A stretch of 26,550 bases of DNA from Thiohalomonas sp. (GCA_023864145.1 JAIVER010000001.1:1-26550), one strand, 5' to 3'; shown: positions 1-9,006, counted from the first letter of the stretch. Notes: a model not told the origin generated them from the sequence alone. Numbers and translations are program-made.

Positions 1-135
1 TTCAGAGCAAAGTAGGATGGCTTTGATTCTATCTCATTCTTTTCCATTTCCAGAATGCTTATGTTGCATTTCTAGAGCTGATTTTTCATGGGCTATGAGA
101 GTAATTTGCGTCATTGGATAATTTTGATCTTCTTC

Positions 136-174
136 TCTATGAAAATCAAGCATTTTCATAGATCATGGGTATAT
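136..174. repeat. Palindromic element, degraded copy
   Basis: An 11-bp stem (136-146 with 152-162) encloses the loop CAAGC. From 152 on, the right arm (ATTTTCATAGATCATGGG, then TATA) matches the arm of the second copy at 746-794 in 21 of 22 bases. The outer part of the left arm is not conserved, so this is a half-degraded copy. Its loop is the reverse complement of the other copy's loop, so the two copies lie in opposite orientation. Confidence 0.8.
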
Positions 175-754
175 CCAAAAGATGTAAAGAGAGTGTTTCA
201 TCGGTTTCAAGCTCTCTTACCAGCAGATAATAAACAACGCCAGACAGCTTCCAGGGCCTTGAAGTCCGGGTGATGTAATAGTTCCCGCATCTGGACGCTG
301 ACTGCTTCATCAACTGCCTGAATATAAATGTCTCTATAGGGTGAAGTCTGTGGAACAATATACTCAGCGATAACCTCGCCGATATATCTTGAGGGCATGC
401 TTTGCCCGATTTCTTCTGCTTGTCTATTTTGAGTGGAGCCTTTGCCCAGCAGGCGTTCAAGTGTCGCAGCATCATCTTCTTGTGCATCAGTGTGCAAATC
501 ATTCCTGATATTTGCACACTCATCTTCACTTACTTTGATGTTTTGACGTAACTGGCTGGATGCATCAATTGCTTACGTATCTATAAAAATTGCTGAAAAA
601 TTTCCACTTTCTGATACAAGGAATCCGGATGAAAATCATCGTTCTGCCGGAATTCTATACTCTTTGGTGCCTCCAAGGCACTTCCCGACTGCCAATGAAG
701 TTCAGGTACAATACGCGACATCACGGCATCAAAGTTATCAATATCTATACCCAT
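172..754 (-). pseudogene. Broken fragment of a type VI secretion sheath protein (TssC-like)
   Basis: Three pieces of one protein can be read in different frames. The first piece, from 754 down to the TAG at 581-583, is 57 residues with IDNFDAVMSRIVPEL and NDDFHPDSLYQKVEIFQ. Past that in-frame TAG the same frame continues with IRKQLMHPASY. A frameshift near 533 leads to TLERLLGKGS, EYIVPQ and AVDEAVSVQMRELLHHPDF plus KALEAVWR. A second frameshift near 236 leads to VYYLLVRELETDETLSLHLL. From memory this order matches contractile-sheath large subunits that carry a TssB-like N-terminal part with an FHPD motif. Intact members are about 500 residues, so this is only a middle portion. The N-terminus and the whole C-terminal sheath domain are missing, and both breaks fall at the palindromic repeats. 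Nothing functional can be made. The family call is fairly sure; its recent history is inference. Confidence 0.75.
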
Positions 755-794
755 GACCTATGAAAATGCTTGATTTTCATAGGTCATGGGTATA
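746..794. repeat. Perfect 22-bp-arm palindromic element
   Basis: Arms 746-767 and 773-794 are exact reverse complements (22 of 22 bp, starting TATACCCATGACC) around the 5-base loop GCTTG. A near-identical arm recurs at 153-174. As RNA or cruciform DNA it would be a very stable hairpin. There is no T-run after it, so it is not an ordinary terminator. ATG codons lie symmetrically in both arms (752-754 minus, 786-788 plus), and each opens a reading frame beginning Met-Gly-Ile. It resembles dispersed palindromic repeats or the ends of a miniature mobile element. No transposase is present. Confidence 0.9.
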
Positions 795-905
795 CAAAGT
801 ACTGAACTCTCCGGTTCTCCAGTATTTGAAGAAGTCATTAATATTGATGATATCGATCAACTTATTGACCCCTATAAAAGACATTTACTTGAACTACTCA
901 ACTAA
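786..905 (+). CDS. Hypothetical 39-residue acidic peptide or gene fragment
   Basis: The open frame starts at an ATG inside the right arm of the palindrome and ends at TAA 903-905. The peptide starts MGIQSTELSGSPVFEEVIN, continues with the acidic stretch IDDIDQLIDPY and ends RHLLELLN. I do not recognise a family. Upstream there is only a weak AGG three bases from the ATG, and the first three codons belong to the repeat. It may be the remains of a longer gene cut by the element, or chance. The biased composition (many D, E, I and L) is the only hint that it was once coding. Confidence 0.3.
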   Translation: MGIQSTELSGSPVFEEVINIDDIDQLIDPYKRHLLELLN

Positions 906-970
906 AGTTTAGAGCGACAACTAAATTAAAGTATCAGCTTACTTTTCCAAACTTCTTTCAGGAAACAGAT

Positions 971-1438
971 ATGCCCTGTCATGATATGCTTGTTAAGCTT
1001 TATGATCAGAACTATGGTCTGAATTATGACCAGCAAAGTATCCTGGAGCTGAGAACGCAAGGTATCGAAATACGTAAACCCATAGGTCCTGAAAAACACC
1101 ATCTATTGCAATGGGTAGAGGATAATTTTTCTTCTGGCTGGGCCAGTGAACTCGATACTGCGTTATCGAACAGACCGGTCTCCTATTTTATCGCACAGCA
1201 TAAAACATCGATTCTTGGATTCGCCTGCTATGACGCCACGGCACTCGGTTTTTTTGGCCCTCTGGGCGTGATTCAGAGCGAACGAGGAAAAGGCATTGGT
1301 AAAACTTTAACCAAAGCGTGTTTAATGGACATGCAATCATCGGTATGGCTGAATCACAGGATTTCTATAAAAAAGTGGCAGGAGCTGTTCAAATCATCAA
1401 TTCATCAGCAGCATTTATCGTTCCTGCGTTTGTTTTAA
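971..1438 (+). pseudogene. GNAT-family N-acetyltransferase, frameshifted
   Basis: The first frame reads as a GNAT acyltransferase: VKLYDQ near the start, then WVEDNFSSGWASE, PVSYFIAQ, LGFACYDATALGFFGPLGV and the acetyl-CoA pyrophosphate-binding loop ERGKGIGKTL (roughly residues 99-108). After about 1325 this frame loses similarity. The expected continuation appears in another frame as GHAIIGMAESQDFYKKVAGA and QIINSS, ending near 1407. A frameshift, and probably loss of a few codons, therefore lies at about 1320-1335. The start at 971 is preceded by AGGAAA at a suitable distance, although similarity begins nearer the second ATG at 986. Members of this group normally run to about 150 residues in one frame. 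The acyl acceptor cannot be told from sequence. The gene sits in the decayed patch left of ssb and is probably inactive. Confidence 0.6.
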
Positions 1439-1565
1439 GCCGAATAAATAACAGTTTTATAGCCATATTCAACAATTTTGATATCACCAATAATCACCCT
1501 CATGGAGGTTTTGAAGATGGCAACTTTATTAGTCATAAACCATGAAACTTTAGCTGATCGAAATG

Positions 1566-1598
1566 AAGCCCTGCAAAAACAGGGCTTTTTAGTTTTAT
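1566..1598 (+). terminator. Rho-independent terminator, plus direction
   Basis: The stem AAGCCCTG (1566-1573) pairs with CAGGGCTT (1580-1587) around the loop CAAAAA and is followed by TTTTTAGTTTTATTT. The T-rich side is on the plus strand, so it would stop transcripts coming from the GNAT side before they enter ssb antisense. On the minus strand the stem lies 38 bases past the ssb stop but is followed only by CATTTC, so it would be weaker for ssb. Confidence 0.8.
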
Positions 1599-1624
1599 TT
1601 CAACAAAAACAAAAAAGGTGGGGG

Positions 1625-2131
1625 TTAAAAGGGAATATCATCATCAAATTCATCTTCAAACGGTTGACTAGCTGGAGGTGATTGGGGTTGTTGTACAGGT
1701 TGCTGTTGTTGTGGAGGCTGATTTTGCTGAAAATTCTGCTTAGGCTGATTGCCGCCGCCCTGATCAAAAGCAGTATCACCGCCAGTGCGGCTATCCAGCA
1801 TTTGCATAACACCATTAAAACTATCGACAACAACTTCTGTCGTATAGCGATCCTGACCACTTTGATCCTGCCATTTCCTTGTTTGTAATTTTCCCTCAAG
1901 ATAGATCTGTGAACCTTTACGCAGATATTCACCCACAACGCCGGCAAGACCACCAAAAAAGACTACACGATGCCATTCCGTTTTTTCCTGTCGCTGGCCA
2001 GTATTTTTATCTTTCCAAGACTCCGAAGTTGCCAGTGTAATATTGGCAATTACTCTATTATCTGCTGTATATCTTACTTCTGGATCTTTTCCCAATCTGC
2101 CAACTAATATTACCTTATTTACTCCAGCCAT
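1625..2131 (-). CDS. ssb: Single-stranded DNA-binding protein SSB
   Basis: SSB coats single-stranded DNA as a tetramer during replication, recombination and repair, and recruits partner enzymes through its C-terminal tail. The 168-residue protein has the OB-fold at about 5-110 ([20 protein letters not shown], then [12 protein letters not shown] and [16 protein letters not shown]). A glutamine- and proline-rich flexible linker (about 120-158) follows, then the conserved acidic tip DDDIPF. Length fits gammaproteobacterial SSB (E. coli 178). Its ATG overlaps the stop of the upstream transporter by one base (TAATG), so the two are probably translationally coupled in one operon. The similar early start gives MAGVNKVIL, as expected for the family. 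Confidence 0.97.
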   Translation of the reverse strand: MAGVNKVILVGRLGKDPEVRYTADNRVIANITLATSESWKDKNTGQRQEKTEWHRVVFFGGLAGVVGEYLRKGSQIYLEGKLQTRKWQDQSGQDRYTTEVVVDSFNGVMQMLDSRTGGDTAFDQGGGNQPKQNFQQNQPPQQQQPVQQPQSPPASQPFEDEFDDDIPF

Positions 2132-3528
2132 TACTCATCCTCTTGTGAATATCTTTTTGAAAATTCTTGTAATTTTAATTTATCCAAAGCGTGCAGCTCT
2201 ACTTTTAAATATGCAGCACCATCTTCGGGGATCACTACTGCTTCAGCAACACCACAGATCCTTGTCAGCTCTGCTGTCACATGTGAAATATCTTCTGTTT
2301 TAACTGAGCTTAGTTTCACAAGATAAGTACTCAAATAACGTGGGGTCTTCATAGTGAGTGCAATAATGCTCCACACCACAGTCACTGACATCGAAAACAG
2401 GAAAACACCATTTATACCATATAAGCCCAGTATCTTTCCACCAATAACACCACCTAAAAATGCACCCAAAAACTGGCTGGTACTATAAATACCCATTCCA
2501 GTGCCTTTAGCCTCTGTGGGTGCCATTTTAGCAATCAGAGAGGGTAAGGAGGCTTCAAGCACATTAAATGCAGCAAAAAAGATCAGAATAAAAAATGCTA
2601 AACCCAAAATTGAATCATTAAATGCCCAGAAACCTAATTCTGACAGCGCAATGACCACAATCGCACCATTAAAAACCTCTTTCATTTTGCGCTTGCTTTC
2701 AGCAATGATGATAAAGGGTATCATCAGTCCCATCGCCAGTATCATAACAGGAAGATATATTTTCCAGTGTTCAGATGATACCAGGTTGGCATGTTGTTCA
2801 TTAACCAAAGCAATCGGTATCACCAGAAAAGTAGCTGTCAGTACCATGTGCAAAATCATAATACCGGCGTCTAAGCGCAATAGCTGGTGATCTTTTAATA
2901 TCGACTTAAATTGCTCAGGTACTGGTTCTGTTTCTCTATGAAATGATAACGGGGCATCGGGAACCCAAAATAAGGTCACCGCCACACCCATCAAGGCAAA
3001 CACAGCGGTCAGCCAGAACATACCATCAACACCAATCATTTCATTCAGAATAGAGCCTGCGACCATTGCCACAGCAAAAGCAAAACCGATGCTCATACCG
3101 ATAGTTGCCATGATCTTCAGACGATGTTCTTCACGTGTGAGATCGGCAGCCAGTGCCATAACAGCGGCTGCAACTGCCCCGCTTCCCTGAATAATTCGCC
3201 CGAAAATAACACCGTAAATGGAATCAGCCATGGCGGCAACCACACTGCCTAAAGCAAAAATCAACATTCCCATAACAATAACCGGTTTACGACCAATTTT
3301 GTCTGACAGCATGCCAAATGGAATTTGAAAAATAGCCTGTGTCAGACCATAAGCACCGATAGCCAGACCGATTAACAAGGGTGTATTTCCCTCAAGTTGC
3401 TGACCATAGAGTGAGAACACAGGAAAAATCATGAACAGTCCAAGCATACGCAAGGAATAAATACTGGCAAGTGAAGCTGCTGCCCGCTTTTCGGTTGGAT
3501 TAAGTTTGTCTATTTCGGTTTCTTTCAT
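2131..3528 (-). CDS. MFS transporter, YajR-like
   Basis: This is a 465-residue inner-membrane carrier of the major facilitator superfamily, most likely a proton-coupled exporter; the substrate is unknown. About twelve hydrophobic segments run from residue 22 to 390. MFS motif A is at about 72-82 ([11 protein letters not shown]) and the [13 protein letters not shown] stretch follows in the N-terminal half. The last 70 residues (after [10 protein letters not shown]) are soluble, with a beta-alpha-beta pattern containing [19 protein letters not shown]. This matches the ferredoxin-like C-terminal domain of E. coli YajR (454 residues). The gene lies between uvrA and ssb, as I recall in Pseudomonas. 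The start chosen begins [17 protein letters not shown]; no strong Shine-Dalgarno is seen. Confidence 0.88.
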   Translation of the reverse strand: MKETEIDKLNPTEKRAAASLASIYSLRMLGLFMIFPVFSLYGQQLEGNTPLLIGLAIGAYGLTQAIFQIPFGMLSDKIGRKPVIVMGMLIFALGSVVAAMADSIYGVIFGRIIQGSGAVAAAVMALAADLTREEHRLKIMATIGMSIGFAFAVAMVAGSILNEMIGVDGMFWLTAVFALMGVAVTLFWVPDAPLSFHRETEPVPEQFKSILKDHQLLRLDAGIMILHMVLTATFLVIPIALVNEQHANLVSSEHWKIYLPVMILAMGLMIPFIIIAESKRKMKEVFNGAIVVIALSELGFWAFNDSILGLAFFILIFFAAFNVLEASLPSLIAKMAPTEAKGTGMGIYSTSQFLGAFLGGVIGGKILGLYGINGVFLFSMSVTVVWSIIALTMKTPRYLSTYLVKLSSVKTEDISHVTAELTRICGVAEAVVIPEDGAAYLKVELHALDKLKLQEFSKRYSQEDE

Positions 3529-3601
3529 TTACAATACAGGCTCTTTATTTCAGTCATTATTTTTTATATTCAATTGTATAAAAATATCTGGATATCATTG
3601 T

Positions 3602-3618
3602 TCTTTCGTTACGAAAGA
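3602..3618. promoter_or_regulatory. 17-bp palindrome in the uvrA / transporter divergent gap
   Basis: TCTTTCGT-T-ACGAAAGA is an exact inverted repeat with 8-bp arms and a one-base centre. It lies 42 bases upstream of the uvrA ATG in the 132-base gap shared with the divergent MFS-ssb genes. A possible but weak plus-strand promoter (TTGTTC 3599-3604, CATATT 18 bases later) would place it in the spacer. The symmetry suits a dimeric repressor. It is not the enterobacterial LexA box (CTG-N10-CAG). Confidence 0.4.
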
Positions 3619-3660
3619 CAGCATATTATCAGTTTTTACTTAGGCTTGTTACACTTTTTT

Positions 3661-6489
3661 ATGGACACAATCAAAATTCAGGGTGCACGTACCCATAATT
3701 TAAAAAATATTGATATTGAATTACCCAGAGACAAACTTATTGTCATCACCGGGCTCTCCGGATCGGGTAAATCCTCACTTGCATTTGATACTATTTATGC
3801 CGAAGGTCAGCGACGTTACGTTGAATCTTTATCAAGTTATGCCCGACAATTTCTCTCCATGATGGAAAAACCGGATATTGATCATATTGAAGGACTGTCT
3901 CCGGCAATTTCCATTGAACAAAAATCCACCTCACATAATCCTCGTTCTACCGTGGGTACTGTGACTGAAATTTATGATTATTTGCGCTTAATGTATGCCC
4001 GGGTCGGGATCCCTCGCTGTCCTGAACACCATACTACGCTCGATGCTCAAACAGTCAGTCAAATGGTTGATAGAACTCTGGCACTGCCTGAAGGCAGTAA
4101 ATTAATGTTACTTGCACCGGTCATTCAGGCAAGAAAGGGTGAGCATCATATTCTCTTTGATGAACTCAGAGCACAGGGCTATATTCGGGCACGCATTGAT
4201 GGTGAACTCTATAAGCTGGATCGGCCTCCGGCACTGGAACTGCATAAAAAGCATACCATTGAAGTGGTTATTGACCGTTTTAAAGTACGATCAGACCTGA
4301 AGCAACGTCTTGCTGATTCATTTGAAACAACACTGGAACTGTCTAATGGTATTGCCCGTATTGCTTATATGGATGATAGCCAGCATGATGATGTGACTTT
4401 TTCTGCCAAATTTGCCTGCCCGGAATGTGGTTATAGTCTCACAGAATTAGAGCCGCGCTTATTTTCTTTTAATAATCCCGCAGGTGCCTGCCCCAGCTGT
4501 GACGGCTTAGGAGTAAAACAATTTTTTGATCCTGACAAAGTAGTACATCATGCTGACCAGTCTCTGACATCAGGGGCAATTCGAGGTTGGGATCGTCGTA
4601 ATGCTTATTATTTTCAAATGCTCACCTCTCTGGCCAGACATTATGATTTTGATATTGAAACACCCTATAAAAATTTACCCGGGAAAATACAAAAAATAAT
4701 TTTGTATGGTAATAATGGTGAAACCATCAATTTTGTTTATGTGAATGATAAGGGCCGTAAAACCACCAGAAATGCACCCTTTGAAGGAGTTATACATAAT
4801 ATGCAGCGGCGTTATCATGAAACAGATTCTAATGTCGTGCGCGAGGAATTAAGTAAATACCAGACCATTCATTCATGTCCTGAATGTCATGGCAGTCGCC
4901 TGAATATTTCAGCCCGTAATATCTTTATTGATAATAAAACCTTATCCGAAATCACTGCATTATCAATTGGTGAAACACAGCTCTTTTTTAAGCAGCTAAA
5001 ATTAACCGGTAAGCGTGGTGAAATAGCCAATAAAATCGTTATTGAAATTTCTCAGAGACTCGATTTCCTCATGAATGTCGGACTTGAATACCTGACATTG
5101 GATCGCAGTGCTGAAACATTATCAGGCGGTGAAGCACAACGCATCCGGCTGGCCAGTCAGATCGGTGCAGGTCTCGTGGGTGTCATGTATATTCTTGATG
5201 AACCCTCTATCGGACTGCATCAAAGAGATAATCAAAGATTATTAAATACCCTCACCTATTTACGAGATCTTGGTAATACCGTAATTCTTGTTGAACATGA
5301 TGAAGAGGCTATTCGTGCAGCTGACTATATTGTTGATATTGGCCCGGGTGCAGGTATTCACGGCGGAGAGATTGTCGCTCAAGGAGCTCTTGATGATATT
5401 CTTAATAACAAACAATCTATCACCTCACAATTTTTAAATGGCACCGATGGGATTGCTGTGCCAAAAGAGCGAACTCCCGCTGATCCCAAACGTCTGCTGG
5501 AAATTAAAGGCGCTTCAGGTAATAACCTAAAAAACATTAATGTGACTATTCCCGTTGGTTTACTTACAGTTGTCACTGGAGTATCCGGCTCCGGTAAATC
5601 GACTTTAATCAATGATACACTTTATAAATTTTCCGCCCGTGAGCTGAATAGAGCTAATACTTCACCCGCTCCATTTAAAACAATAGAAGGCATTGAGCAT
5701 TTTGATAAGGTCATTGATATAGATCAGAGTCCTATTGGACGTACTCCACGTTCTAATCCAGCAACCTATACCGGTTTATTTATCTCCATTCGTGATTTAT
5801 TTACTGCTACGAATGAAGCCCGTTCACGCGGTTATACTCCCGGTCGCTTTTCTTTTAATGTAAAGGGTGGCCGCTGCGAGGCCTGTCAGGGTGATGGCGT
5901 TATTAAAGTTGAGATGCATTTCTTACCAGACATATATGTACCCTGTGATGTCTGTCATGGCAAACGCTATAATCGTGAAACTCTGGAGATTAAATATAAA
6001 AGTAAAAATATCTATCAGATCCTGGATATGACCATTGAAGAGGCACATGACTTCTTTAGTGCCATTCCTGCACTAAAAAGAAAATTACAAACCTTATTAG
6101 ATGTTGGTTTGTCCTATATTAAATTGGGACAGAGTGCGACAACGCTTTCAGGTGGTGAAGCTCAACGAGTTAAACTATCGAAAGAGCTGTCTAAGCGTGA
6201 TACCGGTAAAACCCTGTATATTCTTGATGAACCAACAACTGGTTTGCATTTTTTCGACATCAAGCAGCTGCTTCAAGTACTTTTCAGGCTTATAGATCAT
6301 GGAAACACAGTTGTTATTATTGAACATAATCTTGATGTAATTAAAACAGCAGACTGGATAATTGATATGGGTCCAGAGGGGGGAAATAAGGGCGGCACTA
6401 TAATAGACTGCACAACACCAGAGCAACTGGTTAAAAACAAGAAATCATATACTGGTGAATATCTTAAAGGCTATCTTAAAGCTAAATAA
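3661..6489 (+). CDS. uvrA: UvrABC system protein A
   Basis: UvrA is the damage-sensing ATPase of nucleotide excision repair. As a dimer it scans DNA and loads UvrB at lesions. The 942-residue protein (E. coli 940) has two ABC modules. Walker A motifs are at 31-38 (GLSGSGKS) and 640-647 (GVSGSGKS), and signatures LSGGEAQR start at 487 and 829. Each is followed by the Walker B region [10 protein letters not shown] or LDEPTTGLH. Zinc-binding cysteines are at C253/C256 with the matching CPSC about 25 residues later, and at C739/C742 with C762/C765. The frame is open for 29 codons further upstream, but similarity begins at [16 protein letters not shown]. No Shine-Dalgarno precedes this ATG (the sequence is CACTTTTTT), so translation may be weak or the start unusual. 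It is convergent with the ribosomal block. Confidence 0.98.
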   Translation: MDTIKIQGARTHNLKNIDIELPRDKLIVITGLSGSGKSSLAFDTIYAEGQRRYVESLSSYARQFLSMMEKPDIDHIEGLSPAISIEQKSTSHNPRSTVGTVTEIYDYLRLMYARVGIPRCPEHHTTLDAQTVSQMVDRTLALPEGSKLMLLAPVIQARKGEHHILFDELRAQGYIRARIDGELYKLDRPPALELHKKHTIEVVIDRFKVRSDLKQRLADSFETTLELSNGIARIAYMDDSQHDDVTFSAKFACPECGYSLTELEPRLFSFNNPAGACPSCDGLGVKQFFDPDKVVHHADQSLTSGAIRGWDRRNAYYFQMLTSLARHYDFDIETPYKNLPGKIQKIILYGNNGETINFVYVNDKGRKTTRNAPFEGVIHNMQRRYHETDSNVVREELSKYQTIHSCPECHGSRLNISARNIFIDNKTLSEITALSIGETQLFFKQLKLTGKRGEIANKIVIEISQRLDFLMNVGLEYLTLDRSAETLSGGEAQRIRLASQIGAGLVGVMYILDEPSIGLHQRDNQRLLNTLTYLRDLGNTVILVEHDEEAIRAADYIVDIGPGAGIHGGEIVAQGALDDILNNKQSITSQFLNGTDGIAVPKERTPADPKRLLEIKGASGNNLKNINVTIPVGLLTVVTGVSGSGKSTLINDTLYKFSARELNRANTSPAPFKTIEGIEHFDKVIDIDQSPIGRTPRSNPATYTGLFISIRDLFTATNEARSRGYTPGRFSFNVKGGRCEACQGDGVIKVEMHFLPDIYVPCDVCHGKRYNRETLEIKYKSKNIYQILDMTIEEAHDFFSAIPALKRKLQTLLDVGLSYIKLGQSATTLSGGEAQRVKLSKELSKRDTGKTLYILDEPTTGLHFFDIKQLLQVLFRLIDHGNTVVIIEHNLDVIKTADWIIDMGPEGGNKGGTIIDCTTPEQLVKNKKSYTGEYLKGYLKAK

Positions 6490-6603
6490 ATCCTAACAAC
6501 TCAGCATAATATTAACAAAAAGTCTGTGGTTGCTTAACAAACTTCATTTAGAAATAGACGCTGAGTAGTTACAATAAATCATGCCTTAATAAACATCAGA
6601 GAT

Positions 6604-6633
6604 AAAAAAAACCGGATAAATCCGGTTTTTTTT
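6604..6633. terminator. Bidirectional terminator between uvrA and rplQ
   Basis: ACCGGA (6611-6616) pairs with TCCGGT (6621-6626) around the loop TAAA. Seven A residues precede the stem and seven more T follow it, so a U-tract forms in either direction. It lies between the stop of uvrA (plus) and the end of rplQ (minus) and would end both uvrA and the alpha operon. Confidence 0.93.
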
Positions 6634-6680
6634 ATTAGCGAAGGATTATATTAAGTCAGTGAAACCTAACTTTCTAATAT

Positions 6681-7079
6681 CTACTCGTCTAGCTCCTCAA
6701 TATCATCCTCATCTTCAATGATAGGACGATCAACCAATTCGACATATGCCATTGGCGCACGGTCACCCTTACGGAAACCACACTTAAGAATCCGGATATA
6801 ACCACCTGGACGATCCTGATATCTTGGAGCAATCTCAGTAAATAACTTTGCGGTAATTTCACTATCACGTATACGGGCAAAGATAATACGACGGTTAGCC
6901 ACTATATCTTGCTTACCACGAGTAATCAAAGGCTCAACGAGACGACGCAGTTCTTTTGCTTTTGGTAAAGTTGTTCTGATAATTTCATAACGCAACAGAG
7001 AAACAGCCATATTTTTAAACATCGCTTTACGATGTGAGCTATTTCTAGCAAGTTGACGTCCACTATGACGATGACGCAT
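6681..7079 (-). CDS. rplQ: 50S ribosomal protein L17
   Basis: L17 is an early-assembling 23S rRNA-binding protein of the large subunit near the exit tunnel. The 132 residues begin with the family hallmark [20 protein letters not shown] and continue with [19 protein letters not shown] and GGYIRILK. The C-terminal tail is acidic ([11 protein letters not shown]), as in several gammaproteobacteria. It is the last gene of the alpha operon, 129 bases after rpoA, and is followed by the bidirectional terminator. In that 129-base gap I see only a weak 8-bp pairing (ATTTACAG 7098-7105 with CTGTAAAT 7142-7149). Confidence 0.98.
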   Translation of the reverse strand: MRHRHSGRQLARNSSHRKAMFKNMAVSLLRYEIIRTTLPKAKELRRLVEPLITRGKQDIVANRRIIFARIRDSEITAKLFTEIAPRYQDRPGGYIRILKCGFRKGDRAPMAYVELVDRPIIEDEDDIEELDE

Positions 7080-7208
7080 ATTTATACACCTTATATAATT
7101 TACAGCACCCAGTCACAAACAGTGTTACTGAATAAAAGTTACTGTAAATACTACTAATGTAGATTTAAAATTTTATTTCCAGCTAAAAGGTTTCTGCTTA
7201 GGGGAAAC

Positions 7209-8204
7209 TTAAAGCTTAGTACTGTCTTTCAAAATCGCTGGCGGCCAGTTCTCAAGCTTGATACCAAGACTTAAACCTTTAGAAGCAAGAACATCTTTAA
7301 TTTCAGTCAAAGATTTCTTACCAAGGTTTGGTGTCTTCAGTAATTCAACTTCAGTACGTTGAATCAAATCACCAATGAAATAAATTTGTTCCGCTTTCAG
7401 GCAGTTTGCTGAACGAACCGTAAGTTCCAGATCGTCAATTGGACGAAGCAGAATTGGATCGATTTCTGCCTCTTTCTTTTCTGGTGCTTCGGCTTCACGA
7501 ACATTGAGGTTAACAAATGATGATAACTGATCAGAAAGAATAGTTGCCGCATGTTTAATGGCTTCTTCAGGATCAATAGTTCCATTGGTTTCTAGATCAA
7601 TGATAAGTTTATCAAGATTTGTACGTTGCTCAACGCGTGCATTTTCAACAGCGTAAGACACCTTAATAACAGGGCTATAACTGGCATCTAACTGCAAACG
7701 ACCGATAACAGTATCCGATTCATCAGAAGTGCTGCGAGTATTTGAAGGTTGATAACCAATGCCTTTATTAATAAGTAATTTCATAGAGATTTCAGCATCA
7801 CTAGAAAGATTACAAATAACATGATCAGGATTAACAATCTCAACATCATGATCCAGAGCAATGTCACCTGCAGTAACAATACCAGGACCTTTCTTAGTCA
7901 AAGAAAGTTCAACATCATCACGATTGTTCAGAATAATTGAAACACCTTTAAGGTTAAGCAGGATTTCAATAACATCTTCTTGGACGCCTTCAATGCTTGA
8001 ATACTCATGCAAAACACCATCTATTTCTACTTCATAGATGCAGGCACCTGTCATAAAAGAAAGTAAAATGCGACGCAATGAGTTACCGAGAGTATGTCCA
8101 AAGCCTCTTTCAAGAGGTTCCAGAACAACTTTAGCATGATTTTCTGAATATTGTTGTACATCAACCAGTTTAGGTCTAAGAAACTGAGATACAGAGTCCT
8201 GCAT
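7209..8204 (-). CDS. rpoA: DNA-directed RNA polymerase subunit alpha
   Basis: The alpha dimer nucleates RNA polymerase assembly and its C-terminal domain touches UP-element DNA and activators. The 331-residue protein (E. coli 329) has the dimerisation and assembly domain at 1-235, with [16 protein letters not shown] including the conserved Arg44-Arg45. A charged linker ([14 protein letters not shown]) leads to the C-terminal domain from about 252, with [10 protein letters not shown] (Arg264, matching E. coli Arg265) and [20 protein letters not shown]. It lies between rpsD and rplQ in the alpha operon. The 107-base gap before it holds a large perfect hairpin that could set its expression apart from the ribosomal proteins. 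The start [12 protein letters not shown] follows TGAGGACACTTC, an adequate ribosome-binding site. Confidence 0.99.
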   Translation of the reverse strand: MQDSVSQFLRPKLVDVQQYSENHAKVVLEPLERGFGHTLGNSLRRILLSFMTGACIYEVEIDGVLHEYSSIEGVQEDVIEILLNLKGVSIILNNRDDVELSLTKKGPGIVTAGDIALDHDVEIVNPDHVICNLSSDAEISMKLLINKGIGYQPSNTRSTSDESDTVIGRLQLDASYSPVIKVSYAVENARVEQRTNLDKLIIDLETNGTIDPEEAIKHAATILSDQLSSFVNLNVREAEAPEKKEAEIDPILLRPIDDLELTVRSANCLKAEQIYFIGDLIQRTEVELLKTPNLGKKSLTEIKDVLASKGLSLGIKLENWPPAILKDSTKL

Positions 8205-8241
8205 GAAGTGTCCTCATAGCATATTTATTTGTTATAACGTC

Positions 8242-8297
8242 AAAAGCATTTATAACTTATCACTCATAAATAATAATGATAAGTTATAAATGCTTTT
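8242..8297 (-). repeat. 21-bp perfect inverted repeat between rpsD and rpoA
   Basis: Arms 8242-8262 and 8277-8297 are exact complements (starting AAAAGCATTTATAAC) around a 14-base loop. On the alpha-operon mRNA the hairpin would begin 14 bases after the rpsD stop and end 37 bases before the rpoA ATG. Its base ends in TGCTTTTGACG, a short T-run, so it could be an attenuator. An RNase processing site or 3'-end stabiliser is equally possible. Confidence 0.9.
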
Positions 8298-8311
8298 CAC
8301 AAAAGATGAAA

Positions 8312-8932
8312 TTACTTAGAGTATAATTCCACAATTAAGTTTTCTTGAATTTCAGTAGGTAGATCACTACGTTCTGGTACAGATTTAAATCTACCTTCCA
8401 TTGCTTTTTCGTCTACAGAAAGCCACTCAGTTGGCTCGCGCTGCTTAAATAATTCTAAAGAATCTTTAACACGTTGCTGCTTCTTTGCTTTTTCACGAAT
8501 TGAAACAACATCACCAGGATTACAGGTAAAAGAAGCAACATTGACTGTTTGCCCGTTAACCATAATCGCTTTATGTCCAACAAGTTGTCTAGCTTCTGCT
8601 CTAGTTGAACCAAAACCCATACGATAGACAACATTATCCAGGCGTTGTTCTAATAATTTTAGAAGATTTTCACCTGTAGCACCCTTTTGGCCTGATGCTT
8701 TTTTATAATAATTTCTAAATTGCTTTTCCAAAACGCCATAAATTCTTTTGACTTTTTGTTTTTCACGCAACTGTAAACCGAAATCACTTAGACGACCACG
8801 TCCTGCACCATGAACACCCGGTGGTTGTTCCATGTTACATTTAGTATCAAGTGCTCTTAGACCACTTTTGAGGCCCAAATCTGTTTTTTCACGGCGTGCT
8901 AATTTACACGTTGGTCCAATATATCTAGCCAT
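8312..8932 (-). CDS. rpsD: 30S ribosomal protein S4
   Basis: S4 nucleates assembly of the 16S rRNA 5' domain. In E. coli it also represses its own alpha operon. The 206 residues match the E. coli length. The sequence opens [19 protein letters not shown] and continues with [20 protein letters not shown]. The S4 RNA-binding domain (about 95-160) contains [20 protein letters not shown] and [11 protein letters not shown]. It ends LIVELYSK. It lies third in the alpha operon, 74 bases after rpsK. TAAGAAGGAAATAA before the ATG is a good ribosome-binding site. Confidence 0.99.
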   Translation of the reverse strand: MARYIGPTCKLARREKTDLGLKSGLRALDTKCNMEQPPGVHGAGRGRLSDFGLQLREKQKVKRIYGVLEKQFRNYYKKASGQKGATGENLLKLLEQRLDNVVYRMGFGSTRAEARQLVGHKAIMVNGQTVNVASFTCNPGDVVSIREKAKKQQRVKDSLELFKQREPTEWLSVDEKAMEGRFKSVPERSDLPTEIQENLIVELYSK

Positions 8933-9006
8933 TATTTATTTCCTTCTTACTCTTGCTCTAACTCTTTTGTAAATATTGTAATTAACAAAATGCTATAGAT
9001 TTAACG

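Noticed and set aside
34..114. Minus-strand frame of 26 codons starting MTQITLIAHEKSALEMQ
   Set aside because: Too short, no recognised similarity and no ribosome-binding site; the first 130 bases show nothing else I can support.
146..529. A 127-codon minus-strand open frame as one intact gene
   Set aside because: Only its last 30 codons match the sheath family; the first part is the wrong frame of the same broken gene.
2043..2303. Plus-strand frame over ssb and the transporter end
   Set aside because: Shadow of two well-supported minus-strand genes.
3529..3660. LexA operator upstream of uvrA
   Set aside because: No CTG-N10-CAG with suitable flanks on either strand; only the different palindrome at 3602-3618.
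6495..6570. Long-range inverted repeat AACAACTCAGC / GCTGAGTAGTT after uvrA
   Set aside because: One mismatch in 11 and a 54-base loop; the strong terminator at 6604-6633 explains the region better.
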